Below are positions 9,342-19,500 of a stretch of 64,000 nucleotides of DNA, piece by piece. Position 1 is the first letter of the stretch. Each line of letters opens with the position of its first letter. Under the pieces are notes generated by a model. The model did no database searches and had not been told where the DNA came from. It saw only the letters and a program-made list of their open reading frames with translations. The translations under genes were made by a program, and so were the position numbers. Source of the DNA: Nonlabens marinus S1-08 (lineage in GTDB: Bacteria > Bacteroidota > Bacteroidia > Flavobacteriales > Flavobacteriaceae); the NCBI RefSeq assembly GCF_000831385.1, contig NZ_AP014548.1, positions 434,001 to 498,000 of the forward strand, given 5' to 3'.

Positions 9342-10499
9342 ATGAAAAAAATCTATAGCTTATTTGTGGTTCTTGCGATCATAGCAGGAATCATAGCCTG
9401 TTCAGATAATGATGAGCAGTTTACATTAGACACGAATCAAAAAGGCGAATTGGTATTATCGCCTCAGTCCAGCAGTTTTGTGGTAACAGCTGATAATCAA
9501 GAAAACCTAGCAGAGCGTTTCAACTGGGAAGGTATTGAATTGACCCTTCCTGTAGCTCTAACTTATTCCGTTCAAATGGATAAAGCAGATGGTGATTATT
9601 CCGCACCCTACGTTTTGGCTCAATCATCTGGAACAGACACACCAATTACTTACGGCCAAATCAATGAAGCAGCACTTGCTTTAGGTGGTGAGAACGGTAC
9701 TGTAGGTGTATATAAAGCTCGAGTAGTAGCAACTACAAATGATCCAGCAGTAAGCGCTATCACTTCTAGCGATGTATCTGTAACTGTAACTCCATTTGTA
9801 GGTTACCCTTATGATGTATTATACTTTGTAGGCGCAGGTTCTCCGTTACAAGACTGGAATAATGGTGATGGTAACAATGGTATTAATCCTCCATTATTCA
9901 TCAATCCTGATAACAAAAATCAATTTTTCTTCACAGGACGTTTTTCTGCAGATGGTTACAAGATCCTTCCTCAGGTAGGTGCATGGCAACCACAATACGG
10001 TTCCCGTGGTGCTGCTAACCCTATTACTTTAAATGACGGTGGGAATGAGCCTGATCCTTTTAGCGTACCATCAGCAGGTTATTATACTGTTGAAGTAGAC
10101 ATTACTGGTGTTACAGGTACCTCTACAGGAAACGGTAGTTATTCAATGACTCCTTATCCAGCAGGTGATACGGCAACAACTTATACTTCTATCGGTATGT
10201 TAGGTAGTTCTTTCCCTACTGCACCTTTTGATACTAGTAATGACATCAACCTAGAGCGTTTTAAGCTTAATAATGGAAACAACTTTGATCCACACCTATG
10301 GGTAGCACGTAATGTGACTGTTACAGGTGGCGAGATGAAATTCAGAGCAAACGATGCTTGGGATACGAACTGGGGTGCTGGAACTGTTTATACAGGTAAA
10401 GGAGCGATGAACGGTGACAACGTTCCAACTGTTGCAGGAACTTATGATATTTTCTTTAGTGATTTAGATGGCCGATACCTGTTTGTTCCAAAAGAATAA
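9342..10499 (+). CDS. SusE/SusF-like surface starch-binding lipoprotein
   Basis: 385 residues. Lipoprotein signal (MKKIYSLFVVLAIIAGIIAC, Cys at 20), then a SusE N-terminal immunoglobulin-like domain (residues about 25-150, with the LSPQSSSFVV start typical of SusE). After that come modules with the SusE/F outer-domain pattern: FVGAGSPLQDWNN near residue 163 and MKFRANDAWDTNWG near residue 330, where aromatic residues would bind glucan. It probably helps hold starch at the surface. Last gene of the susCDE unit; a strong terminator follows at 10518. The name SusE is by family and position, not by sequence identity. Confidence 0.88.
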   Translation: MKKIYSLFVVLAIIAGIIACSDNDEQFTLDTNQKGELVLSPQSSSFVVTADNQENLAERFNWEGIELTLPVALTYSVQMDKADGDYSAPYVLAQSSGTDTPITYGQINEAALALGGENGTVGVYKARVVATTNDPAVSAITSSDVSVTVTPFVGYPYDVLYFVGAGSPLQDWNNGDGNNGINPPLFINPDNKNQFFFTGRFSADGYKILPQVGAWQPQYGSRGAANPITLNDGGNEPDPFSVPSAGYYTVEVDITGVTGTSTGNGSYSMTPYPAGDTATTYTSIGMLGSSFPTAPFDTSNDINLERFKLNNGNNFDPHLWVARNVTVTGGEMKFRANDAWDTNWGAGTVYTGKGAMNGDNVPTVAGTYDIFFSDLDGRYLFVPKE

Positions 10500-10517
10500 T
10501 TTAGGTTTATTCAATTA

Positions 10518-10543
10518 AGGGCTGTTCGCAGCCCTTTTTTTTT
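10518..10543 (+). terminator. Rho-independent terminator after the susCDE unit
   Basis: AGGGCTG-TTCG-CAGCCCT stem with a TTCG tetraloop followed by nine T. It lies between the SusE-like gene and the amylase, so the amylase needs read-through or its own promoter. Confidence 0.9.
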
Positions 10544-10565
10544 CTCAAATTTTAAATAGCATACC

Positions 10566-13295
10566 ATGAATCATAGACTTTTACTCATTGCCCTGTTGAT
10601 GTTCGCTTTCGCGAAAGCGCAATCACCAGTAACAACAGTACCAGCTACTCCTACTCAAGAGAGTTCTGTCAAACTAGTTTTTAATGCTGTCGGAACCGAA
10701 CTTGAAAATGAGACAGGTCAAATTTATGCTTACACCGGTGTAAATATCAACGGCGAACGCTGGCAAAACATAAAAGTGCCTGCCTTTGATGAAAACAATG
10801 GTGCACCACTATTTGTAAGAACAGGAACTAACAGCTATGAGTTAGACTTTGGAATGTCAATCGAGCAGTTCTACAATGTACAGCCAGGAGATGTGGTGAG
10901 CGAAATCTGCCTAGTAGTCAGAAACTCAGACGCTACAAAACAGACCCGACCAGATATCTTCTTACCTGTTTTTTTACCAGGACTAAATGCGGTCATCACT
11001 GCCCCAGAAAACAATTCGATATATCAAGTTAATGAAACTCTGACAATTACCGCAGAAAGTTCGCAGTCGGCAGATTTACAACTCACTGTCAATGACATAT
11101 CGATTGCGACTGCAAATGCATCGACTATATCTGAACCTTATACTTTCTCATCTTCTGGGAACTATGTGATAGGATTCACAGCAGATAACGGGAATCAAGT
11201 AGCAAGCGATAACAGGACCGTATTTGTACCTGGAGAGACTGTCGATGCAACACGTCCTGCAGGTTTAAAAAATGGTGTGAATGAAAATCCAGATGGTAGC
11301 GTCACCTTCTTGCTCGCTGCACCAGGAAAGACAGACGTCAATCTGTTAGGAAGTTTTACCAGTTGGAATTTAGAGACGGAGTACCAAATGTTTAAAGATG
11401 GGAATTATTTCTGGATCACATTACCAGCTAGTGAATTCACAGCAGGTGATTATTTCTCATACCAATACTTGGTTAATTTTGAAACTAAAATAGCAGATCC
11501 GTTCAGCACTCTGATCCTGGATGCTCAAAACGATCAATTTATCAAGCCGGGTAATTTCCCAAATCTACCAGCCTACCCTACTTCCCAGACCACGGGTGAT
11601 GTAACCCTGCATAAATACAAAGAGGATCCATATAACTGGACGGTTAATAATTTTGAAAGACCGAATAATGAAAACCTTGTGATCTATGAACTGCTGGTAC
11701 GTGATTTTTCAGAGGAAGATAGTTTTCAAGCAATAATCGATAGAATCGATTATATCGTCAATCTAGGAGTAAATGCGGTTGAATTTTTACCTTTAAATGA
11801 ATTTGAGGGAACTGACAGTTGGGGTTACAACCCTAAGTTTCATGGCGCACTCGATAAAGCTTATGGAACTCCAGACAAATTCAAAGAATTAGTAGACCTA
11901 CTTCACTCTAAAGGTATTGCTGTGATTGTAGATATCGTTTATAACCATGCTTTTGGTCAAAGTCCATTAGTACAAATGTGGCCAGATGACAGTGGATTTA
12001 ATGCAGGTCCAGACAATCCATATTTAAATCAAACTCCTAGACACCCATTTAATGTTGGAACTGACTTTAATCATGAAAGCCCTTGGACTAAGGAGTACAC
12101 AAAACAAACCATGCAGTATTTCTTGGATGAATTTAGAATAGATGGATTTAGATTTGACCTTTCTAAAGGATTTACTCAAACAAATACTGGAAATAATGTA
12201 GGAGCCTGGGGGCAGTATGATCAATCAAGAGTTAATATCCTATCTGAATACAGAGACTTTATCTTAGCCAATAACGATGACGACGTTTACTTGATACTGG
12301 AACATTTATCAGATAATCCAGAAGAAAAAGCACTTGCTGATATCGGATTCATGTTGTGGGGTAAAATGTCAACGGAATATAAGCAGAGTTCTCTAGGGTT
12401 TTCTAGCAATGCTAACGTTTTTAGAAGTTACTATACTTCACGTAATTATAATGATCAACACCTAGTGGCTTATTCTGAAAGTCATGACGAGCAACGCATC
12501 ATGTATGAGACACTACAATTCGGTAACACGAGTAACTCTGCGCACCAAACTAGAAGTTTGCCAGTCGCATTAGATAGACAAGAAGCTATAGCTACTATTT
12601 TGTATACCATACCTGGACCAAAAATGCTGTGGCAATTTGGAGAGTTAGGTTATGATATCCCTATCGATCAAAATGGTAGAACAGGTAGAAAACCAGTTCC
12701 TTTTACAAACGGCTATGCAACTGATGCAGATCGTCTTGATTTATATGGTGTGACTAGTGAATTGATAAAGCTCAAAACAAAATACCCAGAGACCTTTAAT
12801 AACACGGACAATGATCTTGATGTGAATGGCTTGGTCAAACGCATCACTCTCAATGGACCTAATTTTGATGTAGTAGTCGTGGCTAATTTTGACGTCACCT
12901 CTAAAAGCGTAGCTCCTAGATATACGCAAACTGGAACTTGGTATGAATATTTTACAAATACTACTACTAACGTTACCGATCAGAACTCGTTGATTACCGT
13001 GGAACCTGGTGGCTATAAACTTTATAGTACACAGCCGTTAAACACCACAGCGAGTCTAAATGGAATTACGCAAGTTAATTCAATACAACTCTATCCTAAT
13101 CCAGCGTCTTCTAGTTTCCAATTGAGTGAAGCGGTAAATCAGGTGGAGGTATACAACATGACTGGTCAACGTGTTAAGGTTTTTGAGGGTAGCGCTTCGT
13201 CGTATGATATATCAGATTTAGCATCTGGGATGTATATTATCGAAACTGAAAATGCAGAAAACAACCGTTCATCTATCAAACTACTTAAAAAATGA
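10566..13295 (+). CDS. secreted GH13 alpha-amylase with type IX secretion domain
   Basis: 909 residues. Signal peptide MNHRLLLIALLMFAFAKAQ, whose FAFAKA part is encoded by the dispersed palindrome. Next come beta-rich modules, a CBM48-like domain (about 240-320, LLGSFTSWNLETEY) and the GH13 barrel (about 365-740). Catalytic residues are visible: D531 nucleophile in DGFRFDLSK, E579 acid in LILEHLSDN and D641 in YSESHDEQ; VDIVYNHAF is conserved region I. Residues about 830-909 (IQLYPNPASSSFQL to SIKLLKK) form a type IX secretion/sorting domain, so the enzyme is exported and probably surface-attached. It degrades starch or maltodextrin outside the cell for SusC/SusD. A terminator follows at 13441. 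Confidence 0.95.
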   Translation: MNHRLLLIALLMFAFAKAQSPVTTVPATPTQESSVKLVFNAVGTELENETGQIYAYTGVNINGERWQNIKVPAFDENNGAPLFVRTGTNSYELDFGMSIEQFYNVQPGDVVSEICLVVRNSDATKQTRPDIFLPVFLPGLNAVITAPENNSIYQVNETLTITAESSQSADLQLTVNDISIATANASTISEPYTFSSSGNYVIGFTADNGNQVASDNRTVFVPGETVDATRPAGLKNGVNENPDGSVTFLLAAPGKTDVNLLGSFTSWNLETEYQMFKDGNYFWITLPASEFTAGDYFSYQYLVNFETKIADPFSTLILDAQNDQFIKPGNFPNLPAYPTSQTTGDVTLHKYKEDPYNWTVNNFERPNNENLVIYELLVRDFSEEDSFQAIIDRIDYIVNLGVNAVEFLPLNEFEGTDSWGYNPKFHGALDKAYGTPDKFKELVDLLHSKGIAVIVDIVYNHAFGQSPLVQMWPDDSGFNAGPDNPYLNQTPRHPFNVGTDFNHESPWTKEYTKQTMQYFLDEFRIDGFRFDLSKGFTQTNTGNNVGAWGQYDQSRVNILSEYRDFILANNDDDVYLILEHLSDNPEEKALADIGFMLWGKMSTEYKQSSLGFSSNANVFRSYYTSRNYNDQHLVAYSESHDEQRIMYETLQFGNTSNSAHQTRSLPVALDRQEAIATILYTIPGPKMLWQFGELGYDIPIDQNGRTGRKPVPFTNGYATDADRLDLYGVTSELIKLKTKYPETFNNTDNDLDVNGLVKRITLNGPNFDVVVVANFDVTSKSVAPRYTQTGTWYEYFTNTTTNVTDQNSLITVEPGGYKLYSTQPLNTTASLNGITQVNSIQLYPNPASSSFQLSEAVNQVEVYNMTGQRVKVFEGSASSYDISDLASGMYIIETENAENNRSSIKLLKK
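10604..10619. repeat. dispersed palindrome, copy 2 (in the amylase signal peptide)
   Basis: CGCTTTCGCGAAAGCG, exact core at 10605-10618. Read in the AFAKA frame, it supplies the end of the signal peptide up to the cleavage site. Confidence 0.9.
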
Positions 13296-13440
13296 TGTAG
13301 TTCGTCTAATAATAGGCAGTAATGTTTGGAGAATCGGGTAAACTCAACTAAATTCACATTAGATAATTTGTTATAATCCCTAACTATAACTTTTATCTAT
13401 TGAAGTAACCTTTACTCTTTTCAACATAATATGGTTACAA

Positions 13441-13471
13441 AACCTGCCTTTCCCAAGGCAGGTTTTTTTTT
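13441..13471 (+). terminator. Rho-independent terminator downstream of the amylase
   Basis: AACCTGCCTT-TCCC-AAGGCAGGTT hairpin followed by T-rich sequence, 145 bases after the amylase stop. The 236-base gap 13296-13531 holds nothing else I can support. Confidence 0.88.
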
Positions 13472-13531
13472 GATATTATTGGGACTTCTAATACTTTGAT
13501 TAAGATACATTTGACTCCTAAATAAGAAATA

Positions 13532-13765
13532 ATGAAAACTATTTTTAAAGTATCCCTATTCTCTCTAGCTCTAGCAGCTGCAATGGTTTCTTGTCGTAAT
13601 GAAGAGGAGTCTGCAGATGACGCAGTTCAAGAAATGATCGAAAATGGCGATGAAGTAAAGATTAAAGAAGACAAGATCAAGATTGAAGACGCGGACGGTG
13701 ACGAGACTAAAATCAAATATGACGAAAACGGTAACGTTGAAAAAATCAAAACCGACGATAACTAG
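13532..13765 (+). CDS. small Lys/Asp/Glu-rich lipoprotein of unknown function
   Basis: 77 residues. Signal with lipobox AAMVSC (Cys near residue 21), then a short, highly charged mature part with no hydrophobic core. Residues 40-77 alternate Lys/Ile with acidic residues (VKIKEDKIKIEDADGDETKI) and contain a possible Asp-rich turn (DADGDE). I do not recognise a family; similar tiny charged lipoproteins are common in flavobacteria. It stands alone and is closed by a bidirectional terminator at 13791. Real gene status is supported by the clean lipobox, lysine-rich start and terminator. Confidence 0.75.
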   Translation: MKTIFKVSLFSLALAAAMVSCRNEEESADDAVQEMIENGDEVKIKEDKIKIEDADGDETKIKYDENGNVEKIKTDDN

Positions 13766-13790
13766 TCATTTTTGACAAACATCACATGGA

Positions 13791-13820
13791 AAAGCCAGTC
13801 TATAAAGACTGGCTTTTTTT
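13791..13820. terminator. bidirectional terminator between convergent genes
   Basis: AAAGCCAGTC (13791-13800) pairs with GACTGGCTTT (13807-13816), with T-run on the plus side; it lies between the small lipoprotein and the DUF58 gene. Confidence 0.85.
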
Positions 13821-14749
13821 TATTTAAACAGTTGGCGTTCTAATATAAACGTCGTCAAAAGGGTATTGAAATCCTTCCGGATATCAAGGGGCATGTATTT
13901 TATACGGTATTGACCACAACGTATTCGTAGCTGTTCAAAATACTTTTGAACCGAATCGCTATAAGCTTCCTTCACATTATCTGCGTAAAGGTTTACATGT
14001 TCACCAGTTTCTACATCTAGGAAACGAGTAGGTCTATTCTCATATTCAAAATCAACTTCTAGCTTGCTATCAAAAACATGAAATAATACCACATCATGCT
14101 TGTTGTATTTCAAATGCCGCAACGCTTCAAATAGCTCATCCTCTTTGCGATCACTTTGAAACATGTCTGTAAAAAGTATGATTAAAGATCTACGCTTGAT
14201 ATTTTCTGCAATCTCGTGTAGGTATTTATAGGAATCTGTTGACTTTTGTTGTGCCTGCGTTGAACACATCAAGTTCAGCTGATCCAGCAGCATATTATGA
14301 TGGCGTTCACTTCCTTTTTCAGGAGCGTAATATTCATAGGTAGAGGAATAGATGCTCAAACCTACAGCGTCCCTTTGTTTTTTCAACAGGTTCATAAGAC
14401 TAGCCGCGGCAAGAGCAGAATAACCGATTTTATTCAACTCGCCCAACTCTTGCTTTTTGACTGCAGGAAAATGCATAGAAGAGCTGCTGTCCAGAATCAG
14501 ATGACAACGCAAATTGGTTTCCTCGTCGTATTTTTTAGTGTAATACTTATCGGTCTTAGCGTATAGCTTCCAATCGATATGTCGCGTACTTTCTCCAGGG
14601 TTATAAATTTTATGTTCTGCAAACTCTGCACTAAAACCATGAAAAGGTGATTTATGCATCCCGCTGATGTAGCCCTCCACCACCTGACTAGCCAGCAGCG
14701 CCAGGTTTTTAAAGCCTTTAGTTTTATTAAGTTCTTGTTGCAGGTCCAT
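13820..14749 (-). CDS. DUF58 domain protein (von Willebrand A-like)
   Basis: 309 residues. Matches the DUF58 family: the diagnostic segment YNPGESTRHIDWKLYAKTDKYYTKKYDEE (about residues 50-78), then an A-domain-like fold beginning with CHLILDSSSSMHF, which keeps a DxSxS metal-site pattern, and LIILFTDMF further on. Family members usually lie near MoxR ATPases and BatA-type genes and are thought to work in periplasmic or envelope complexes; those partners are not in this window. Cytoplasmic by sequence, with no signal peptide or membrane segment. Function beyond the family name is unknown. Confidence 0.88.
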   Translation of the reverse strand: MDLQQELNKTKGFKNLALLASQVVEGYISGMHKSPFHGFSAEFAEHKIYNPGESTRHIDWKLYAKTDKYYTKKYDEETNLRCHLILDSSSSMHFPAVKKQELGELNKIGYSALAAASLMNLLKKQRDAVGLSIYSSTYEYYAPEKGSERHHNMLLDQLNLMCSTQAQQKSTDSYKYLHEIAENIKRRSLIILFTDMFQSDRKEDELFEALRHLKYNKHDVVLFHVFDSKLEVDFEYENRPTRFLDVETGEHVNLYADNVKEAYSDSVQKYFEQLRIRCGQYRIKYMPLDIRKDFNTLLTTFILERQLFK

Positions 14750-14915
14750 AAAGTGAAGATACTAATTCGTAATCCATCGATCAACGCTGTGCCATCACAA
14801 ATCCCTAGTTTCTTAAATAGGACTTAAGGCTTTCTCATATGAATACGGGACATAAAAAACCTGATCGTATTCATTAAAAAATAAAATCAGGTCTTCAATT
14901 ATAAATGATAGTGTT

Positions 14916-15914
14916 CTAATAAACTTTTACCACCATTTTCCCTTTGTTCTTACCGTCAAACAAGTCAATGAAAGCTTGGGGTATTTCATCAAACCCTTCT
15001 ACTATGGTCTCCTCATACTTTAATTTACCATCTTTCAACCAGCTGCCTAGTTGCTGGATTCCTTCAGCAAACCTATCCTCAAAGTTTCTAATGATGAATC
15101 CTTGAAGCTTCAAACTTTTCTTGACAATTTTAGTTTCTAATCTAGGTCCAGTTGGCTGCTCCGTTTCATTATACAGTGATATGGCACCACAATGTACCAC
15201 ACGACCGAATCTATTGATGTTTTCCATCGCTGCATCTAACGTATAACCTCCCACATTATCAAAATATACATCCACTCCATCAGGAGCTGCATCCCGAATG
15301 GCTTTACCCATATCGTCCGTCTTCTCATAATTGATAGCAGCGTCAAAATCAAACTTATCTTTTAATAAATCAATTTTTTCATCGCTACCTGCGATTCCAA
15401 TCACACGACACCCCTTAATTTTTCCAATTTGCCCTACGACAGACCCAACAGCACCTGCGGCTCCAGAAACTAATAAAGTTTCTCCTTCTTTAGGTTCTCC
15501 AATAGTGGTCAACCCAAAATAGGCAGTCAGTCCCGTCATTCCTAAAATTCCAAGATAGGCACTTAAAGGAGCCTTTTCACTATCCACTTTACGCAAACCT
15601 TTCCCATCGCTCACTTGATACTCTTTCCATTCCATCATGCCCGTGAGAAAATCACCTTTTTTGAACTTCTCATTTTTGCTTTCCACCACCTCAGCCACCA
15701 CTGCTGACGCTATAGGCTCATCAAGTTTAAACGGCTCGACATAAGATTTTTCATCCCGCATACGACCTCGTAAATATGGATCTACAGATACATATTTGCT
15801 TCTCAAGAGTACTTCACCATCCTTGGGTGTTGGCTTTTCTATTTCCTTAAATTCAAAATCGGTAGTCTCTGGTCTGCCCTTAGGTCTACTTTTTAATAAT
15901 ATGGTCTTATTCAT
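14916..15914 (-). CDS. NADPH-dependent oxidoreductase, MDR superfamily (CurA/leukotriene dehydrogenase type)
   Basis: 332 residues, full length. The start (KTILLKSRPKGRP), VSVDPYLRGRM near residue 45 and the Rossmann motif SGAAGAVGSVVGQIGK near residue 150 are typical of the zinc-free medium-chain reductases that reduce alkenal/one double bonds with NADPH. YFDNVGG near 218 and the C-terminal GKMVVKVY also fit. No zinc-ligand cysteines are seen. It stands alone on the minus strand. The physiological substrate cannot be read from the sequence; detoxification of reactive carbonyls is the usual assumption. Confidence 0.9.
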   Translation of the reverse strand: MNKTILLKSRPKGRPETTDFEFKEIEKPTPKDGEVLLRSKYVSVDPYLRGRMRDEKSYVEPFKLDEPIASAVVAEVVESKNEKFKKGDFLTGMMEWKEYQVSDGKGLRKVDSEKAPLSAYLGILGMTGLTAYFGLTTIGEPKEGETLLVSGAAGAVGSVVGQIGKIKGCRVIGIAGSDEKIDLLKDKFDFDAAINYEKTDDMGKAIRDAAPDGVDVYFDNVGGYTLDAAMENINRFGRVVHCGAISLYNETEQPTGPRLETKIVKKSLKLQGFIIRNFEDRFAEGIQQLGSWLKDGKLKYEETIVEGFDEIPQAFIDLFDGKNKGKMVVKVY

Positions 15915-16034
15915 GATTCTTGCTTTTCATTCAAGTTACAATTCCGAGGCTGATTCTGCTGTTGCAACAATCTTAAACTTGCAAGGTTTTCCGTTAAAAA
16001 AAATGATTTACTTGTTTGATTCATTTGATGTATT

Positions 16035-16056
16035 GTTCGCTTTCGCGAAAGCGAAC
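16035..16056. repeat. dispersed palindrome, copy 3 (intergenic, longest perfect copy)
   Basis: The perfect symmetry extends to 22 bp here: the 20-mer TTCGCTTTCGCGAAAGCGAA flanked by G and C. It lies between the MDR gene start and the trxA terminator, with no T-run of its own. Confidence 0.92.
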
Positions 16057-16075
16057 TGCCCTCAAAATTTTGCAT

Positions 16076-16104
16076 AAAAAAAGCCCATCGCAATGATGGG
16101 CTTT
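16076..16104 (-). terminator. terminator of trxA
   Basis: AAAGCCCATC (16080-16089) and GATGGGCTTT (16095-16104) form a stem; on the minus strand it is followed by a T-run. It lies 21 bases after the trxA stop. Confidence 0.88.
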
Positions 16105-16124
16105 GTGCTTGTATGTATGGAGTC

Positions 16125-16445
16125 TTAGTTCAAAAGAGCATCCAATGCATCAGTATATGCATTTTTAGGAGCAACGCCTACTTGACGGCCTACTACTTCA
16201 CCATTTTGGAACACCAATACGGTTGGAATGTTGCGCACTCCATATTTTGCAGCAAACTCTTGATTTGCATCTACGTCCATTTTACCGACAACTGCTTTGT
16301 CTGTATATTCTTCAGAAACCTCATCGATGATAGGTCCTACCATACGACATGGTCCACACCATGCTGCCCAAAAGTCAACCATTACTGGTTTGTCACTTTT
16401 AAGTACGGTTTCTTCAAAATTTGCATCTGTTATTTCTAGTGCCAT
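16125..16445 (-). CDS. trxA: thioredoxin
   Basis: 106 residues from ATG at 16445 (MALEITDANFEETV); an upstream in-frame TTG at 16472 overlaps the promoter element and is unlikely. It is a cytoplasmic disulfide reductase. The active site FWAAWCGPCRM has C30 and C33, and the cis-proline segment NIPTVLVF is present; length is exactly that of Trx1-type proteins. Monocistronic: own -7 element upstream, own terminator downstream. Thioredoxin can reduce the ribonucleotide reductase whose genes lie 6 kb away, but no operon link exists. Confidence 0.97.
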   Translation of the reverse strand: MALEITDANFEETVLKSDKPVMVDFWAAWCGPCRMVGPIIDEVSEEYTDKAVVGKMDVDANQEFAAKYGVRNIPTVLVFQNGEVVGRQVGVAPKNAYTDALDALLN

Positions 16446-16469
16446 GATTTCTTCTTTAATTGTTACCAC

Positions 16470-16477
16470 CAAATTTA
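16470..16477 (-). promoter_or_regulatory. -7 promoter element of trxA
   Basis: Minus-strand TAAATTTG is a perfect TAnnTTTG match, 24 bases before the ATG at 16445. This supports the ATG over the upstream TTG. Confidence 0.55.
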
Positions 16478-16544
16478 AATAAAACGTGTGTCAATTATCC
16501 TAAACTTATATTAGAGTTGCCTATAAAGGTATGCGATTACCCGA

Positions 16545-19500
16545 TTACCCATTGACTCCATAGCCAATCTCTGCCTTATCAAGCATCTCTAGCAGCTCTG
16601 CAGTGACGTTTACTTTTTGCATTCTACTCGACATATTAATGGATATTTTTTCCTCATGATCTTTCAAGTTGAAATATAATTGTTGATCTCCCTTATGTTT
16701 TTCCAGTACTTCCTTCAACAGCGCCACGCGCTTATCCATGACCTCGCTCACATGAAACTCTATCGTTAAAGATTTTGCAGCACTTGACATAACGTCTTGT
16801 AATTGCTGCATATGGGTAAAAAGTACTCGTGGCTCTCTAGGCTTACCTGTATTTTTATCTGGCCAACCTTGCTGGATTTTAACCTTAGCATGAAGAAATG
16901 TATTAGGCACTAAAAAATGCCTGAATTTCAAATAGTCTTCCCCAAACAATCGGAACTCATACGTATCGTTATAATCTTCTACTGAAAAGAAGCCGTAGCC
17001 TTTCCCTGCCTTGCTCACGGCATGACGGCATTCCGTTACCACACCGCAAAAACTTAGGTCACGATTTACTAAAGTTTCTAACTCATTAAAATTAGCGAGT
17101 TCGCTGTTGCAGAAGAATTCCATCTCCTTTTTATAATCATCTAGCGGGTGTCCAGAAATATAAATTCCTACTACTTCTTTTTCTCGCTTCAACTTCTCCA
17201 TGGTTCCCCAGTCCTCACAAATAGGTAGCTGAGGCTCTGGTATCTGCACGTCACTAGCCTCGCCAAAAAGGCTTACCTGTGCGCTGTTTTCGTTTTCTTG
17301 GAATTTTTGTGCGTATTTCACTACCAACTCTAAAAATATCTGGCCGTTGTCCATTTCATGGAAAAACTGCGCCCGATTCTCACCTCCTAGCCCGTCAAAA
17401 CCACCGCTTAATGCTAATGCTTCAAAAGATTTTTTGTTAGCTGCTCTCAAATCAATACGCTTGGCCATATCAAAAATGCTGTGATAAGGCTTTTCCTTTC
17501 GGTTTTCGATTATGGTCATTACTGCATTGAAGCCAAGTCCTTTCACTGCTCCCATTCCAAAGCGGATAGCACCTTTAGCATTTACAGTAAATTTATAATT
17601 GGACTCATTCACATCTGGACCTAAAACATCAAGTCCCATACGACGGCATTCATCCATAAACTTAGTGACATCCTTGATCTGGTTCATGTTATTTGACAAA
17701 GTAGCCGCCATGAACTCTGCTGGATAATTTGCTTTCAAATAAGCGGTTTGATAGGCAATCCAGGCATAACAAGTGGAGTGAGACTTGTTAAAAGCATAAG
17801 ATGCAAATGCTTCCCAGTCTTTCCAGACTTTTTCAAGCACCGTTCTATCGTGACCATTCCCTTCTCCAGCATCTAAGAATTGGGGCTTCATCTTTTGCAG
17901 GGTCGCCATTTGCTTTTTACCCATTGCTTTTCTCAAGACATCGGCATCACCTTTTGAGAAGTTTGCCAGTTTTTGAGAAAGTAGCATTACCTGCTCCTGA
18001 TAGACGGTAATTCCATAAGTTTCCTTAAGGTATTCCTCCATGGCCTCTAGATCGTAAACAATTTCCTTGCGGCCATGCTTGCGATCAATAAATTCTGGAA
18101 TGTATTCCAGCGGTCCAGGACGGTACAAGGCGTTCATGGCGATCAAGTCGGCAAACTGGGTAGGCTTGAGCTCCCGCATGTATTTTTGCATTCCGACACT
18201 TTCATACTGGAAAATGGCAGTGGTTTCCCCTCGCTGGAACAATTCATAGGTCTTGTCATCATCTAGCGGTATGGCTTCAATGTCCAGAGCTATACCATGG
18301 CGCTCTTTGATTATGGCCACAGTATCCTTAATTTGACTCAAGGTTTTCAATCCTAAAAAGTCCATTTTCAGTAACCCTGCGCTTTCTACGACTTCATTGT
18401 CAAATTGAGTGACATATAAATCAGAGTTTTTTGCGGTAGCGACTGGAACAAAGTTGGTCAAATCGTCTGGCGTGATAATTACTCCACACGCATGGACTCC
18501 CGTATTTCTTACAGATCCTTCAAGAATTCGCGCTTGTTTCAACATTTCAGCCACAGGGTCGTTGCCTTCTGCAAGGCCGCGTAGTTCGCGTACCATTTCA
18601 GCGTCCTCTCCACGGAAGCTGCTGCTTATTTCATTGTCTTCTAGTGCAAAAATCTTTTTCAGCTTCGCAAAATCAGGAATAAGTTTTGCTACACGATCAG
18701 CGTCTTGTAGCGGTAAATCTAAGGCTCGTGCACAATCTCTAATAGAAGATTTTGCTGCCATGGTGCCGTAGGTAATGATTTGTGCTACTTGTGAGGCTCC
18801 ATATTTTTCAATCACATAATCCATCACTTTGTATCGATTTTCATCGTCAAAGTCAATATCAATATCTGGCATGGATACCCTATCTGGGTTTAGGAAACGC
18901 TCAAAAAGCAGGTCATAATGTATGGGATCTACATTCGTAATCTTTAAACAGTAGGCAACAGCACTACCTGCAGCAGATCCACGACCAGGACCTACTGCCA
19001 CATCCATTTCTCTAGCTGCCTTGATAAAGTCCCAGGTGATCAAAAAGTATCCTGGATACCCTGTGTTTTTAATAACCTCTAATTCAAAGTCCAGTCGTTC
19101 CCTGATCTCATCGCTAAAATCATCGCCATAGCGCATCTTAGCCCCTTCATAAGTCAAGTGCCTTAAATAAGCATTCTCTCCGTTCTTCGTTTTATTCTCA
19201 GCATCAGTAGGGTCCACAAATTCTTGTGGAATATCAAAGGCAGGCAACAGTACATCGCGAGCTAGCTCATAAGCTTCTACTTTATCTACTACTTCTTGAA
19301 CATTTAAAATCGCTTCAGGAAGGTCTTTAAATAGCTCTTTCATTTCCCGGCTGGATTTGAAGTAGTATTCTTGATTTGGTAAACCATACCTGTATCCGCG
19401 CCCGCGACCTATAGGTGTTGCCTGTTTTTCATTATCCTTGACACATAATAATATATCATGCGCATTAGCATCTTCTTTATGGACGTAGTAGGTGTTGTTT

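Noticed and set aside
14857..14893. AACCTGAT...ATCAGGTC inverted repeat after the MDR gene
   Set aside because: Short arms and a loop of about 20 bases; too weak for a terminator call, although it lies where one could be expected.
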